Notes under the pieces: generated by a model
Seen by the model: only the letters and a program-made list of their open reading frames with translations
The model's database searches: none
Told to the model about the DNA's origin: nothing
Made by a program: the position numbers and the translations under genes
Source: Oryza sativa Japonica Group
Lineage: Eukaryota > Streptophyta > Magnoliopsida > Poales > Poaceae
Assembly: GCF_034140825.1 (NCBI RefSeq)
Contig: NC_089038.1
Coordinates: 22,677,501 to 22,741,500 of the forward strand
DNA: 64,000 nt
Direction of reading: 5' to 3'
Part shown: positions 1 through 12,451 of the stretch, piece by piece
Layout: every line of letters begins with the position of its first letter
Numbering within the stretch: position 1 is the first letter of the stretch

Positions 1-560
1 GGGCCCGACCCCCCCGAGAGGGTCAGGCCACGTGGGTGACCGCGGCTACCTAAGCCTCTAGTCACGATACCCCCAGCCCCATGTCACCGACAGCTATAAA
101 GAAACTATTCTTTTCTAGGAGGATGGGACATGATCGGTTTTCTCAGACGCTCAGGTGAAGGAAAAGAAGCTTAGGATGAAGAGGAGAACGACTCTTCTTT
201 TTAGTGTGAGAAGAAGGGAAGTGATGGTAGGAATCTATAAAAGTCGAGTTTCTCGATCTCTAGATTTAGTATATTTTCTGGATTCTATATCTTCTGATTT
301 TTAAAATCGAGGTGAAAAGCTGATTCTCCCGTTTAACCCGGAGTAATTGTCAAGTTATTAGGCCAAAATTTCAAACAGGCCGAATTTAGCGACGACTATT
401 CGGATACGGCCCAAGTAAACGACGAGCCCACAGGGCGAGTGAAACCTAGGGCCCGTTCCAACTACTGGGTCGTCGCTTCCACTTCCAGATCCCCCTGACA
501 AACGGGACCCACACTATATCTCCATGCCCACCGGGCCCCACACCTAACCCAACCTTCAAA
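1..560. other. Unclassified upstream sequence before the PHD gene
   Basis: No coding region is recognisable here. The first ~300 bases have a composition (pyrimidine-rich GC start, then AT-rich with a TATAAAA-like string near 237) that could be the remnant of a repeat or an LTR, but no ends or target duplication are visible. From about 430 the sequence becomes GC-rich and probably holds the promoter and 5' leader of the Alfin-like gene. An AAACCCTAG telo-box lies at about 723-731 in that leader. Confidence 0.4.
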
Positions 561-819
561 TACTCAGAAAAAAAAAAACTCCGTGAAATTTACGCGAGAG
601 CCCCTCCGCCTTTTTTTCCTTCTCCAACCTCCGCTTCTAATCTCTCTCCTCCTCTCCGCGGCGCCACTCTCCTTCCGCCGCCGCCGCCGACGACGACGAC
701 GACCTCCTCCTCCGGGTCGACGAAACCCTAGCCGCGGCGCGGAGGCCTGCTGCTTCCGGCTCCCGCTCCTCCCTGCCGAGTTCCCGCGAACCCTTCGCTG
801 CCGGTGAAGGAAGGCGAGG

Positions 820-3119
820 ATGGACGGCGGCTACGGCTCGGTCACAATCGTCCACGACGCGCGCTCCCCCGAGGACGTCTTCCAGGACTTCTGCGGCCGC
901 CGCTCCGGCATCGTCAAGGCCCTCACCATCGGTACATCTCCGTTTCTCTCTCTCGCTATCGATCAATCTATCTAATGTGTCTCTGGATTCGTTTGGTGTG
1001 GGGTTCGTCGCTGATGACTGATGATTTGTTTTTGTTTTTTTTTTTGTGGTTTCGTTGTTGCACAGAGGTGGAGAAGTTCTACAAGCAGTGCGACCCTGGT
1101 GAGTCTCCTCCGTTGCTTCTAATGTTGATTTTTATCTGTTTAGTACAGCGAGACGGTATTTGATTGCTCTCGCGGTGATTCCATGTAGTTGCTAGCCATC
1201 CAATATTTTTACAGTATTGGTTGATCAGATTAGAGGCGACATTAGTAAATTGTTGATGTAAAGCTCCTTATGCCTTGTCCGGAATTAAAAAAAAAATCTA
1301 CCTATTAGATCAATTCACGTCATGAGATTGAAAAGCTGGAAGAGATGCATGTTAGGTGACTTATAGGATGCAACAGAAGTGCAGGAAGCAAATTGGACTT
1401 GTGCTTATGTTTATGTTTGACCTCGCTGCGATCTATAGAAAATGTAGTGGCTGGTGACAAGGTGTGGTGAAAGAGATTGAGGTCTGGAGCATTAGTCAAT
1501 AGTTGGGGATTAGGAGCTGCACAGGATCCTGTTTGCCTTGAATTGCTGCCCTGGGATTTGTGGCAAAGTGCATATAGTAATGTTGTGCTCCTTGTCAGCA
1601 TCCACTTTTTAGTGCTTGTTGGTTCTATTTAATTAATGCTTAGTTGGAAAAAGAAAGGAACCTTCAAATCCTACTTTGTGCATTGTATGTGTTAGAGCAA
1701 GTCCTTGATCTTGCTGAGTAAGCCAGATTGTCCTTTTCTATAGTAACCATAGGGCTTGGGTGTGGACCCAGGGCCCAGGCTTGGATTGGGACTGGGACTA
1801 AAAGCCCATGGGCCTCAATCAATTTTCACCATACTTTTATTATGCGACAAAACAGGGCGGGGCGGCAGGGATGGTTCCACCCCTGATAGTGCTGATATAA
1901 ACATGTTCCTTTATTTTGCCAGAGAAGGAGAACTTGTGCCTCTATGGACTGCCTAATGGAACCTGGGCAGTGACTCTACCAGCTGATGAAGTTCCTCCTG
2001 AACTACCAGAGCCAGCCCTCGGGATAAACTTCGCTCGTGATGGAATGCAGGAAAAAGATTGGCTGTCCCTGATAGCTGTCCATAGTGATTCATGGTTACT
2101 GTCTGTGGCATTTTACTTTGGGGCTCGTTTTGGATTTGATAAAAAGGCCAGGTTTGCTTCTAATTCATTTTTTTCCCTGTTGATTTGCATCACCTTTTCT
2201 CAAACTGGTCATTTTAATTCTATCTGTTCTATCACTTTACTAAAGAATTCCCACGTTGCTCTATACTATGTGCAAGGATGCGTGTACTTATATGCTGATT
2301 CCAGTGTCATGGTAGACTTGTGAGTCTAGGTTGTTTTACTGACACCTGCCATGATTTAAATCTGATAATTGATCATTTATTAATGATTTGCTCTGTTAGC
2401 TATCTTAATTCTCACAAAACCCATATTTTTCACAATAGACTCACTGTTTCATGCATTTATATGAACAGCCAGTACGACCTTCTGTCCACACCTTCTAAAC
2501 AAAACTTGCTTTATGGTTTGTCCTTTTTTACACAGCAACATAGATAGGAGAATCCAAGGTTCTTTTAGTTCTCTAAAATATGTCAGCTGTGTTAAGGAAC
2601 TTGATGATGTTGTTAAGAGGCATTTGAATATGGATGCAGGGAACGGCTCTTCATGATGACCAGTAGTCTCCCCACTGTCTTTGAAGTTGTGTCAGGAGGT
2701 GTGAATACACAATCAAAAACCGCCAACGGCAGTAGCAAAAACAAGTCAGGCTCTAAGGTAACATATGTCTAACATTTCATGGCTTCTTGCCCGCACGCTA
2801 AAACATGCTTTCTGATTATTCATTGTCCTTTCTATTTCAGCCACCAAAGCGGCCCAATTCTGACAGCAAGCCACAGAAGCAGGTCCAGGCAAAGTATGAG
2901 GAAGAGAACGGCGGCAGAGGAAATGGAGGTGATGAAGATCAAGCTGAAACCATTTGTGGCGCCTGTGGTGAGGCCTACGCAAACGGCGAGTTCTGGATTT
3001 GCTGTGACATTTGTGAGACCTGGTTCCATGGCAAATGTGTCCGAATCACCCCTGCCAAGGCGGAGCACATCAAGCATTACAAGTGTCCTGGCTGCAGCAA
3101 CAAGAGGACCAGAGAATGA
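820..3119 (+). CDS. ALFL2: Alfin-like PHD finger protein (histone H3K4me reader)
   Basis: Five exons (820-931, 1066-1098, 1923-2151, 2640-2757, 2841-3119) join in frame at GT-AG sites into a 256-aa protein. Residues ~10-140 form the plant Alfin N-terminal domain ([16 protein letters not shown]... then the [12 protein letters not shown] and [15 protein letters not shown] motifs). A lysine- and glycine-rich linker follows. A C-terminal PHD finger (about 200-251) shows the Cys4-His-Cys3 ligands from ICGACGE to YKCPGC and the [15 protein letters not shown] core. Known Alfin-like proteins are nuclear and bind H3K4me2/3 through this PHD finger. Start chosen at 820 because it opens the conserved N-terminus. 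The rice symbol is from memory of the gene order. The gene converges on KOR2 across ~590 bp. Confidence 0.95.
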
Positions 3120-3710
3120 GCGTCCATTTTTTCTTTCTAATGTGATCCTGATAGTAGTGGCAAAAAATAGATAGTAGTTTACCCGTGAACTTGGGGAACC
3201 TCAATTCCTACTGGGTGACCGTCGTTGCGGCAGCCCTGGTTGCCCCGCTGTATTAGTAGTAGCTACGTTACTTCTTGTATCATACTGGACATAGTTGGTA
3301 GTGCCACAGTAATAGTAGTATCAATAGGCCATCTTCTGCCTCCTTGGTTGGATGGATTGGTTAAGTGTCTAAACTCTCTGATTAATGATGTGATTTTTTA
3401 GTCTATGCCTGTATGGTAATGCCTCCGGTTCTTGCCTTCTGTTGTTATTAGATTGTTGGTGGGAAGCATGTGTTCAGTGGAGAATATATGTTGCGTTTTG
3501 CTAAAGCATTGCAATGCCTTCTTAATGGCAACCACTGCAATCTCACCGAGAATAATCAGCTTATATTTTCAAGCAGACTAAACAACCATGCTGCAGCTAC
3601 ATGTTTGAAGATGAAAACATTTTCAGGAAATCCTGTGACAAGCTTTCTCACTGCCTCAGAAAGAATATTTCATTGCAATTAGTTTCCCCATGAATACACA
3701 TTGTTTTTCA
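3120..3710. other. 3'-3' intergenic region
   Basis: The space between the two convergent stop codons (PHD gene ending 3119, KOR2 ending 3711). It probably holds both 3' UTRs. I see no gene, repeat or foldback in it. Confidence 0.6.
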
Positions 3711-6700
3711 TCAATTAGTCGCAACAGTTCTAGCCTGCTCCAGTATCCTGACCAGTGGTTTGCTGCTGCACCGTCTCCCTTCGTCAAGCGGCGTGTTTCC
3801 CCACCTGCATCATCATTTTGTTGCATCAAGAAAAGCAGTATCAATGCCATTTCATTCTTCTTCTATAGTAGCGAATAACATCTGAATATTTGTGAATAAT
3901 GTTCTTACCTATCTTTGGCCTGTATGTCTGCTCCAGATTCTATCAGCGTGCTGGCAACAAGGTGCAGGCCCTCGGCAGCAGCGATGTGGAGCGGCGTCCT
4001 CTGATCGTAGTTCCTGCAGTTTGGGCTGATCCCGAATCTGAGCAGCTTCTTCAGCAGATCGATCCTGCCACCCCTGACTACTCTGCAGAGGTAACCTCCA
4101 GCGTCCTCCAGGTTCAGGATCGCGCCGTGCTCCACGAGGAGCGACGTGATCCTGTCATGGCCTGATTTTACTGCCTGCAGCAGTGGTGAGTTTCCAAACC
4201 TGTCTGCATTTTCAAATGGGAAGTGTTGTTGATTCATTGTCAGAGATATAGATGAAAGTGCTTTTGTTTTGTTCTTTTGTCATTTGAAGTGTTTGCTATC
4301 ATATTCATACCTATGCTGTTGACATTCGCTCCTCGTTGAATAAGGAACCTGACAATATTTTCGTATCCTCTCAGTGCAGCAATATGCTGTGACGTGAAGA
4401 CAAAGGTAAGGGAAGAAGTTGTAGTTAGATACGTAGAGTTAATCAGAGTTTTTTTTTCTTCAGCTACTTATTGCCAAACAATTTTAATTTTTGGTACTAT
4501 GATACTATCTTTATTTTTTTTTATTCAGTAGAAAATGCTTCATATTGCATTTGAATGCAATTTGACCAATGGTTTTTGTAAAAGCATTCACATACCAATG
4601 CAGTCCTGCCATCGTAATCTGATTTACTCGGATCTGCTCCTGCACTGATTAAGCTTTTCAAACGAAATATATCCCCATGATATGCAGCATTGTTTACTCC
4701 AAGGACTAGTTCTGATTCTTGCTTTGCTAGCAGATATGTGATATCTGATTCCAATTGCTTCCGCTTCGACTCCGTTTCTTTCCCCTGCAGAATAAAATGT
4801 GTGTTATATCGTCTGTCAAAGTTTCGTTAATATGGCAATATACAAATGTATTTTCAGCATTTATCTAAAAATGAAAATGATGTACCTTTAGAAGGTTGCT
4901 CAATATCTGACTATTATCCTTGAAGTAAATTTGTAAGATGCTAGTCAAGGATTGCTTGTCAATTCTCAGAAGGCTGCAAAGCTCACAGACTCTAACTGTG
5001 TATGGCTGTGGAATGTTGCAGATCACCGCGACATCGCCAACTATGCCGTAAGGCCGCAGTTCTGAGATGATCTCTTCAGACCCATCTTCCCCATTGGCCA
5101 CCTCTTCCTGTGACAGTAAGAAAAAGAACAGGGTAAGTGACAGCTTATTCATGCTCAAACAGCGCAGTAGTGTAGTCTCTTGATATATGAAGTTTTATAT
5201 TTTATAAACAGATCAAAAGTCTCTCGTTTCAGTGAAAAACAGTACCAGGCATCCATGTGCCACGATGTAAATTTGATCAACCACGGTGCCTTGCTCCAAG
5301 ATAACTTCTCCTGGGAGGAAGAACTCTTCATGCAATTTCAGCACCTGAAAATGATCAACATTGGAGTTAAATGAATTCTCTACTTGGACTAGCGACAAAT
5401 GCAGAGACATAATTCCACAAATTTCTCCTTACAATCTGGCTTAGGAAGTCATCCGAGCAACCTCTGAACAGCCCAACTCTCGAAACCATATCCAGGTACA
5501 GTGTCTGTGACATCTGCAAAAAGAACAAAAATTCACAAACAGCAAATTCAGCACGAATAAATCAACCTCATACGGGATGTGATGTCATTTCCTGTACAAA
5601 GTTGATTTATTCTGAGACATCACATTTTATACAAGGTTGATTTATTTTGGGACAGAGGGAGTAAACAGCTGTCGGAAACCCACCTTGGATCGAACGGCGA
5701 CCGGGATGTCGTCGACGATTACGCGGTCCCGGGTGTAGCTGCTCTCGTACTGCAGCATCAGGTGATCCTTCACCTGGGACCTGATGGCGCTGCCCAGCCT
5801 GTTCCTGTTCATGTACCTGATGAGGTCGGTCATCCTGTCCCTGAACCGCTCCGTCCTGGACCCCTTCACGATCAGCGCCGTCATGTTGCCGATCAGGTAC
5901 GCGCTCAGGACGATGCTGAACGAGATGTACACCACCGTGAACGCCATCTCCCTCGTGTTCACCGCGTGGATGTCGCCATAGCCTGAACCCCCTCAAAATA
6001 AAATAATATAAAAAAAATTTCTCATTCTGATTCATGTGCAGGGTGATATATGGAGAGCTGGGATCTTGCTGATCATGAGTTGAAAATCCCGTTTTGATTC
6101 ATGTGCAGGTGATGGAGAGCTGGGATTCTTGTCTCATTTTAAGTGGCGGAGCTAAGGTCTTATTCGGTTTAGAGGATTTTCATAGGATTATTGTAGGAAT
6201 TGAATCCTTATGATTTTTTCCTATATGCATCATTCGTTTCATAGGAATGGATCATACCAAATTTCTAAGAATTGTAGTCTTACAAGCTAATTCCATAGGA
6301 TTCTTAGCATGAGGTAAGACCTCTCGAAAAAATTTCTAAGAAATGGAGTGTATGTGACATCCTAATCATTTATTTTTCCTATTCCTTTGATTTGGAATTT
6401 TTTTCAAGCCTAGGGCTCAATTAATGTTGTTTCATATGGTTATCTTTTTTCTTCTAATTTTTTAAAATTTGGAGTGTTATTTCATAGAGACCTATGATTA
6501 GAACCAGGCTACAGCCCTGCTCCTGGTTCTGCCTCTGAGAGCATATGGATGTTTACTCTCATCAGTTGAGTTATGGTTGATAAAAAATAGGGAATATTGG
6601 AACCATGCCATTATAATTTTGTAAAATTTGAGATATGCCATCCTGACCCACATGTCATTGACTCATGTGGTTCCTACATGTCATTGAGATACCGATGGCA

Positions 6701-8974
6701 TGGTTCCAATTTACCATAAAAAAATATGCCATAGAAAAAATGAACGAATTAAAACCACCAAGGGTAAAACATTTATGCTATTAGCGGTTAAAAAGGTAGC
6801 AAAAGAAACTACAGTAAAGAAACTAAAATTAAGTTTGAAAATTCAAACTTTTGGTTATGGCTGATCGAGAGCATGAATGTCACCGTCTGATCTGTTGAGC
6901 TAAGCCATTAAAAAAAAATAAACGAAATAACTAACAAAAACTCAAACTGTTATATTCATGTTATTAGTAGCAGTTAAAAAGCTGACATGAAACATACTAA
7001 GATGAAAAAAAAAGACACTTTGGTGGCGTTTGAAACGGATGAAGATGAAGATTACTTAGCGCACGTAAAAAAATTATTAGCACATGATTAATTAAGTTTT
7101 AATTAATACAAACTTGACATATGAATATGTGTGATATTTTAAAACAACTTATATATAAAAAGTTTTCGCAGAAATGAATCTTACACCGTGTTTAGATCCA
7201 AATTTTTTTCAAACTTCCAACTTTTTCTATCACATCAAACTTTCCTACTCATGTAAACTTCTAACTTTTTCATCACATCATTCCAATTTCAATCAAACTT
7301 TCAATTTTAGCGTGAACTAAACACTAATCAGAAAACAATTAAATTTTAGTCGTGCCTGACAAGCTAACGAGACTCGGAATGAAGTTGACGTACTCCCTCT
7401 GTCCCAAAACAACTCAATCTAGGATGGGATGTGACCTATCCTAGAACAATGAATCTGGACAAAGGCTTGATCAGATTCGTTGTTTTAGGATAGGCCACAT
7501 CCCATTCTAGGTTGAGTTATTTTGGGACGGAGGGTACGTACCGACAGTTGCCATGGTGACGATGGCGAGGTAGAGGGAGGTGACGTAGCGGGTGAGCAGG
7601 TCGACCTCCCTGAAGTTGATGTACCGGGCGTCGCCGAGGGAGAGGCTGCCGATCCACGTCCCGCCCTCGCGCGCGGGCGGGAGCGTGGTGGCCAGGTAGT
7701 AGAAGCCGCAGGCGGCGGTGTGGGTGCAGTAGAGCTCCACGGTGATGAGCTTCACGATCCTCGTCAGGAGGTAGCTCACCCGGATGTCCTTCTCCACCCG
7801 CTTGAAGAACGCCATCACCTTCCTCCCCCTGTACAGCCTCACCCACACCAGCCACCTCACCGCCTCCACCCTGCCCGTCACCTGTTCGACCAAATGCCCC
7901 AACGCCATGGAAGCTCAGAGACCGGCCTCATTCTCTCAAAGATCTCTGTTCTTGCGATGGCAATGCTGCGTGCCTACCTTGTAGATGGCGTCCCAGGGGA
8001 AGCAGCCGAGCACGTCGAGAGCAAAGCTGCCTTTGATGTAGCTGACAAGAACACAAACCCCGGTCGGTGTCAGTGATTACTTCTTGGTCAGTTCTTTGAT
8101 CAGGTGTGTGATTGCTCTCACCGGAGGGCGATGTGGCGCTTGTCGTGGACCATCCTGTAGGTGTGGGGGTCGCGGTAGGCGAGGAAGAAGTGGACGGCGA
8201 CGTCGGCGAGGAAGACGAGCTGGACGCACTCGAGGTCGAGCAGCTGATCGGGGAGTCCGCGGAAGAAGCTGAACTCGAACGGGGTGAAGAAGGTGGAGTA
8301 GATGGACCACAGGAACATCATGTTCGCCCAGATCCTGTACCATCTGCAGTAATCACCAGTAAACCAAACTGATCAACGAAACAAACATTGCATCCAAATT
8401 TATTAAGTTCCAGCATCCTGTCTCAATCAGAATCATCTCTTTTCAATTTTTTTTAGAGAAGGATATTTTTTACCTGGCCTCTACATCCAACCGGATATAT
8501 ACGGCCATTGAAATAGGGAACTTAGCTCCGCAAACAACCCAATCTGAAATTCGCTCCATAGGAGATTTGAACTCAGGACCTTAGGGTACTACTCAGGTCA
8601 CTGTAACCACTAGGTCACTATAATCATCTCTTTTCAATGCAGGAGAGTTCTCTAATTTGACTACGTGAAAGATCATCGCTTTTGCATGCAATGGTAGCTA
8701 AGCTTCAGTTTGCTCCAATGATACTAGACAAGACAGTTTGATGTTCAGCTTAAGGCTTAACTAATCTGGATGAGAGATCAAAATCTTTGTCTTACCTGCC
8801 ATTGGGGTGTATGACAAGGCTTTCATACAGATCCTTTGGCAGCCTCAGGGCGGTGCCGCCATGCCAGCTGCTGCTTCTCCTTGACTTGAGCTCCCTCGCA
8901 AACAGCGAGAGCCTGCTCCCCACAGAGCCATGCAGGGTGTCATCTATCTCGTTCAGCTCATACTCTTCAGCCAT
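3711..8974 (-). CDS. KOR2: Shaker-type outward-rectifying K+ channel, KOR2-like
   Basis: Twelve exons on the minus strand give 719 aa: 8974-8796, 8343-8122, 8041-7978, 7881-7542, 5982-5684, 5513-5433, 5344-5246, 5107-4886, 4784-4596, 4386-4311, 4203-3909, 3804-3711. All junctions are GT-AG and phases agree. The product has six membrane segments with an Arg/Lys-rich S4 (RLYRGRKV), and the K+ filter TMATVGYGD with GYGD at residues 269-272. A cyclic-nucleotide-binding-like domain (~396-500) and a run of ankyrin repeats (~530-690) follow. This is the plant SKOR/GORK architecture: plasma membrane K+ efflux. It ends soon after the ankyrins ([14 protein letters not shown]) with no KHA domain, so it is shorter than GORK/SKOR (~820-850 aa). 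Symbol from memory of the rice locus. Confidence 0.95.
5570..5661. mobile_element. Degenerate Stowaway fragment in KOR2 intron 5
   Basis: One terminus is recognisable: TTTTGGGACAGAGGGAG followed by TA at 5662-5663. The other end is not clear. It lies ~20 nt from the donor of exon 5 (exon end 5684). Confidence 0.55.
5983..7392. repeat. KOR2 intron 4: stacked foldback and Tourist-like remnants
   Basis: Besides the Stowaway, this intron holds a degenerate foldback at ~6155-6440 (AATCCTATAGGATT-like motifs), a clear foldback at ~6590-6720 (TTGGAACCATGCCAT near 6598 and its complement near 6698-6712), and a Tourist-like segment at ~7188-7330 (CCGTGTTTAGATCC to GTGAACTAAACAC). The same Tourist-like family recurs at ~53970-54107. 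Confidence 0.6.
7393..7534. mobile_element. Stowaway MITE in KOR2 intron 4, next to the splice donor
   Basis: Inverted termini CTCCCTCTGTCCCAAAACAA and its complement enclose ~142 bp, flanked by TA (7391-7392 and 7535-7536). The right TA is intron position +6/+7 of the donor after exon 4 (exon ends 7542, intron reads GTACGTA). Tc1/mariner-class non-autonomous element. Confidence 0.93.
8448..8621 (-). mobile_element. tRNA-derived SINE in KOR2 intron 1
   Basis: Flanked by a 17-bp direct repeat (AATCATCTCTTTTCAAT at 8431-8447 and 8622-8638). Read on the minus strand it starts with a tRNA-like A box (TGACCTAGTGGTTACAG) and B box (GAGTTCAAATCTCC) and ends in a CTCTAAAAAAAA tail. These are the marks of a Pol III SINE. 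The family name within rice SINEs is not certain. Confidence 0.9.
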
Positions 8975-9052
8975 GATGGCCTCCCGCCTCCCTCCCTCCT
9001 CCTAACTGTGTCTCTCTGCCTGCTTCTCTCCTTTGCAAGTGTCAAATTCCTC

Positions 9053-9058
9053 TATATA
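9053..9058 (-). promoter_or_regulatory. Candidate TATA box of KOR2
   Basis: TATATA on the minus strand, about 80 bp upstream of the KOR2 start codon at 8974. Position and spacing fit a plant TATA box with a short leader. Confidence 0.5.
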
Positions 9059-9060
9059 TG

Positions 9061-11036
9061 CATTGCAGATTCTCAATGCAAAGCAAAGCACTGGACCTGC
9101 CGCTTTCTGTTGCAGAAGAGCAATTGGGCACTGCACAAATGGCACTACCAAGCTAGCATTCAGGCTCAACTCAACTGGGGGTGAGGTGAGTTCAGTTCAA
9201 ATAGTTGCAAATGCTGTCATCACCTCATCTCCTCTCCTCCCCATTTTAAATGCTTCAAAACTACTCGTATTGACATGGTGATGGTTGCAGCATGGTGCAC
9301 TGGCTTTCTTTTTTTCGTTTTTTTCTGTTCACTGGAGCAAATCAGCAGCTGCCATTTTTCTTTTCTTCTCCTCCATGCAGTTTTGGACTAGTTCGGCGTC
9401 CGCCTACGGCTACGTGACATGGATGGCCGTTTAAAATTGACACCTTTTGCTTGCTGAATGGGGGTTTGCATCTTTGCAAGTAGGCAACTTGCAATGTAAG
9501 AAGACATCAAATTCGGTTGTGAAATTCAGTGACCTTGGCATGCATCGTCACTGGTTAGCTATCTATGTTATTGTTAGCTGCTGCACGCCTCCCGGCCCAG
9601 AGCTGGAAAAACTTACCGCAGCATTGCAAGTTTGCAACAGAATTCTCACATGCTACAAAGCAATTATGCACTGCAGCCAAGTGGTACTGGTTCTACACAT
9701 CAAGCTGTAGTCTAGGCATCATAGCTGCAAGGACAGGTCACTTATACTCACTTGTGCTGGTCAAAGATCCTCAAGGGGATCGACTGAATCCTGCCTCATC
9801 AGATCTGGATGGTTACTGCATCAATGCTTCCCAGAAGCATTCGGCACTGTTACAGTACATCAAGTTGGATGTAGGTGAAAGGTAAAAGTTATACTCTTAA
9901 TTAAGTTCGTTTGGTTTATACTGACAATATTTCCATGACTATAATTTGGGTGCAGAGGAATCTACGGTTGATAGTTTGGCTACCTAAATCTTTTAGCCTT
10001 AACGCTGAGTGCAGCAAGATCATGGAGCTCGGCCAACCATTTTAAAGCTCTCCAAAATCCAGCAAAACTTACCCAACAGGTTCATGAACCAGATACTAAT
10101 TGCAAGTAAAAACTGGTCAAAACTCAAAAGCAGATCAAAGCTTGGCTCAGGACAGTCCATTTCAGGCTTGTCATGTGTCAGGTATCTTTCTAGTGCGCAG
10201 GTGCGTGTCATCTTCAGAGTTCAGAGCACAGAAGATCAACAAGGGGGTCTGCTAGATGAGCCAATTAGCCTGGCCTTTCACTTGGATTAGCTTTTGAGTT
10301 GACGAGGCTAAAAAAAATTGTAGCTGACTGAAACTTTCACTTTCAAGGAGTTGGTTCAAACTAAGCTTTAGCTAATGAACAGCTGATTGGTGCTTACTGG
10401 GTGTTAATATATGAGTAGATTGCCTGTGCTGTAATGCATTGTCATAACTCGAGGCAGCTTTACATTAGAAGAACAGTGCTGAATTCAGCTGGTGATCTCT
10501 AAACCTTTTGATCAAGGCATTGCATGCACCGACTGAAAGTCTGAAATCCAAACTAATCTAGTACCATTTGGTGTCTCTTTTAAACATGATGGCTTAAACT
10601 AGCAACATTATGTTGTCCTAGTGGAGAGAAATGGATGGCCATGGCCGATTGTTCCACTAATGAGTGCCAATTGGATTAGACAAATAATACATGATTCATA
10701 GTTAATGAGAGGTTTCATGGAGGTTTAGCTTTACTAAGTTGTGGTTTTGAGCAGGTTAAGTGTTCGGATTAGGACGAAGGTGCAGTAGCAGCTAGTGCAT
10801 CTGACACTCACTCGAGCTGCTTTGTTCCTTTAATTTTTCTATCATGTATGACCATGATATGCTAATGTTTTGCTTGCACTAATAAACTAGTGCTTGATGC
10901 TTAGGCTCCAAAATGAAGGGTTCTGAACCTCTATTTTGATTAGTACATGTATCCGGCTGCATAATTGTACTATTGTCCCATTGTACCACATAATTCTCTT
11001 GTACTTAATTAATAAGCTGATGAGAGTTTGATAAAG
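9061..11036. other. Intergenic, no gene recognised
   Basis: Upstream of KOR2. Open frames near 9447-9885 and 10009-10290 have no recognisable domain, no grass-like codon bias and no homologous pattern I know. It probably contains KOR2 regulatory sequence. No clear repeat found. Confidence 0.5.
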
Positions 11037-11420
11037 GGCAACATATCATATGCACACAGGCCCTCACGTGTACACACGTGCACACCAACTAAAAAATGTC
11101 ACCAAAAAATCTAGAAAAACTCATACACGTACTTTCAATTGTATTACACCTAGGGTTAAAATCTTAACCTCAAATTCATTATATTTTAGCCGTAACAAAA
11201 AAAAACAAAAAAACTGACAGTTTTAAGGTTGCAATTTTGTCAGAATTTTATTTTTTTTGTTATTCTCTATGTAGAATGAATTTAAAGATGCGACTTTGCA
11301 CGTAGATGTATTACTATTGAAAGTACATGTATGAATTTTCCTAGAATTTTTTGTGATAATTTTTAGTTGGTGTACACGGGTGTATACACACGAGGGACTG
11401 TGTACATAGGATACGCTCTC
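11037..11420. mobile_element. Mutator-type foldback MITE with 9-bp target duplication
   Basis: A 384-bp foldback whose two ends pair over more than 100 bp. Termini read GGCAACATATCATATGCACA on the left and, complemented, GAGAGCGTATCCTATGTACA on the right. It is flanked by perfect 9-bp repeats TTGATAAAG (11028-11036, 11421-11429). No coding capacity. The 9-bp duplication and long inverted ends place it with non-autonomous MULEs. Confidence 0.88.
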
Positions 11421-11429
11421 TTGATAAAG

Positions 11430-12440
11430 TTATCATTATCACAGTTCCAGACTGATTTTTAGCTTCCGTACAAGCAGGTTTAGCTACATAAATGCTACTA
11501 TGTTCCATGCAAAGCAGATTAGCAGCTTCTTAATGATAGCGCATTCAGCCCTTCACTGCACTGCATATTTTGGAACAGTACATGAATTATCTGAATGATG
11601 AAAGGAAACTTTGAAAGAGATACAAGACCAGATTAATGATGCTATATGCCATTATTTGTTTTATAAAACTGCCCAGTTAAGCATAGAGAGAGGAACACAC
11701 GCACACGAATAATAATAAAACGAAAATGGAATGAATGGGACAAACACAAATGCAAATCGTCCACAAAAGAAAAAAAAGATCATCCCTCCTTTTCCCTAAA
11801 GAGGAGGAGGCCATTCCGAACATCAAGCGCTGAAATTCTTTTTTAGCATTTCCTATTTGTCCCATTTGTTATGACCTGGAATATCGAATGTGTTATATGA
11901 TCAAGACACGTCACCTACACAATCAACACTAATCGGATTATCATTAACCTAATTATGGGCCACTGTGCGTCTTCGTATTTGTTAACTCAAGATAGAGCCA
12001 TGCATTATGTTGCTTTTTTTTTTTTTGCCCTTCTCCTTTTCTGTATGCTCCTCTCCTTATACGTAGAACGCACTTGAAAAAGCAGATAATTCCTCCCCAT
12101 TTTGGTCAATGTTTATTCTTGCGATTTCGATTGAGGGGATCAACACCTGATCCTTCTCTTTTCTTCCGGTCTGTACAATTTGGTTTGAAGGGGAAAAAAA
12201 AGGAGAGAAAAGCTTCAATGCATGGAGAACTTACACAGTTACATGCCTATCATAGGGTTTGTTCACCGATTGACATCTAATCTAATCCTACGTCTAATCT
12301 AATCCAACCATCACCTATACAAACAGAAAGTCTAACAATACATTGGGCATGCTTAGGTAGGCCTATTTATTCAGCAACGAAGCCCAGCAAACGGCCCATC
12401 AGAGCTAGGAAAAGGTGGCCCACGAGCTCCGGCCCGGCTA
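11430..12440. other. Intergenic, upstream of the small HSP gene
   Basis: AT-rich spacer with no gene or well-defined element recognised. Short purine and pyrimidine tracts occur near 12013-12027. Confidence 0.45.
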
Positions 12441-12451
12441 GGCCTCGATCC

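Noticed and set aside
1-300. Reading the window start as a defined LTR
   Set aside because: Composition is suggestive, but no terminal motif, target duplication or internal element part can be seen.
9447-10290. Candidate small genes between KOR2 and HSP
   Set aside because: No ATG context, domain or codon bias that separates them from random frames in spacer DNA.
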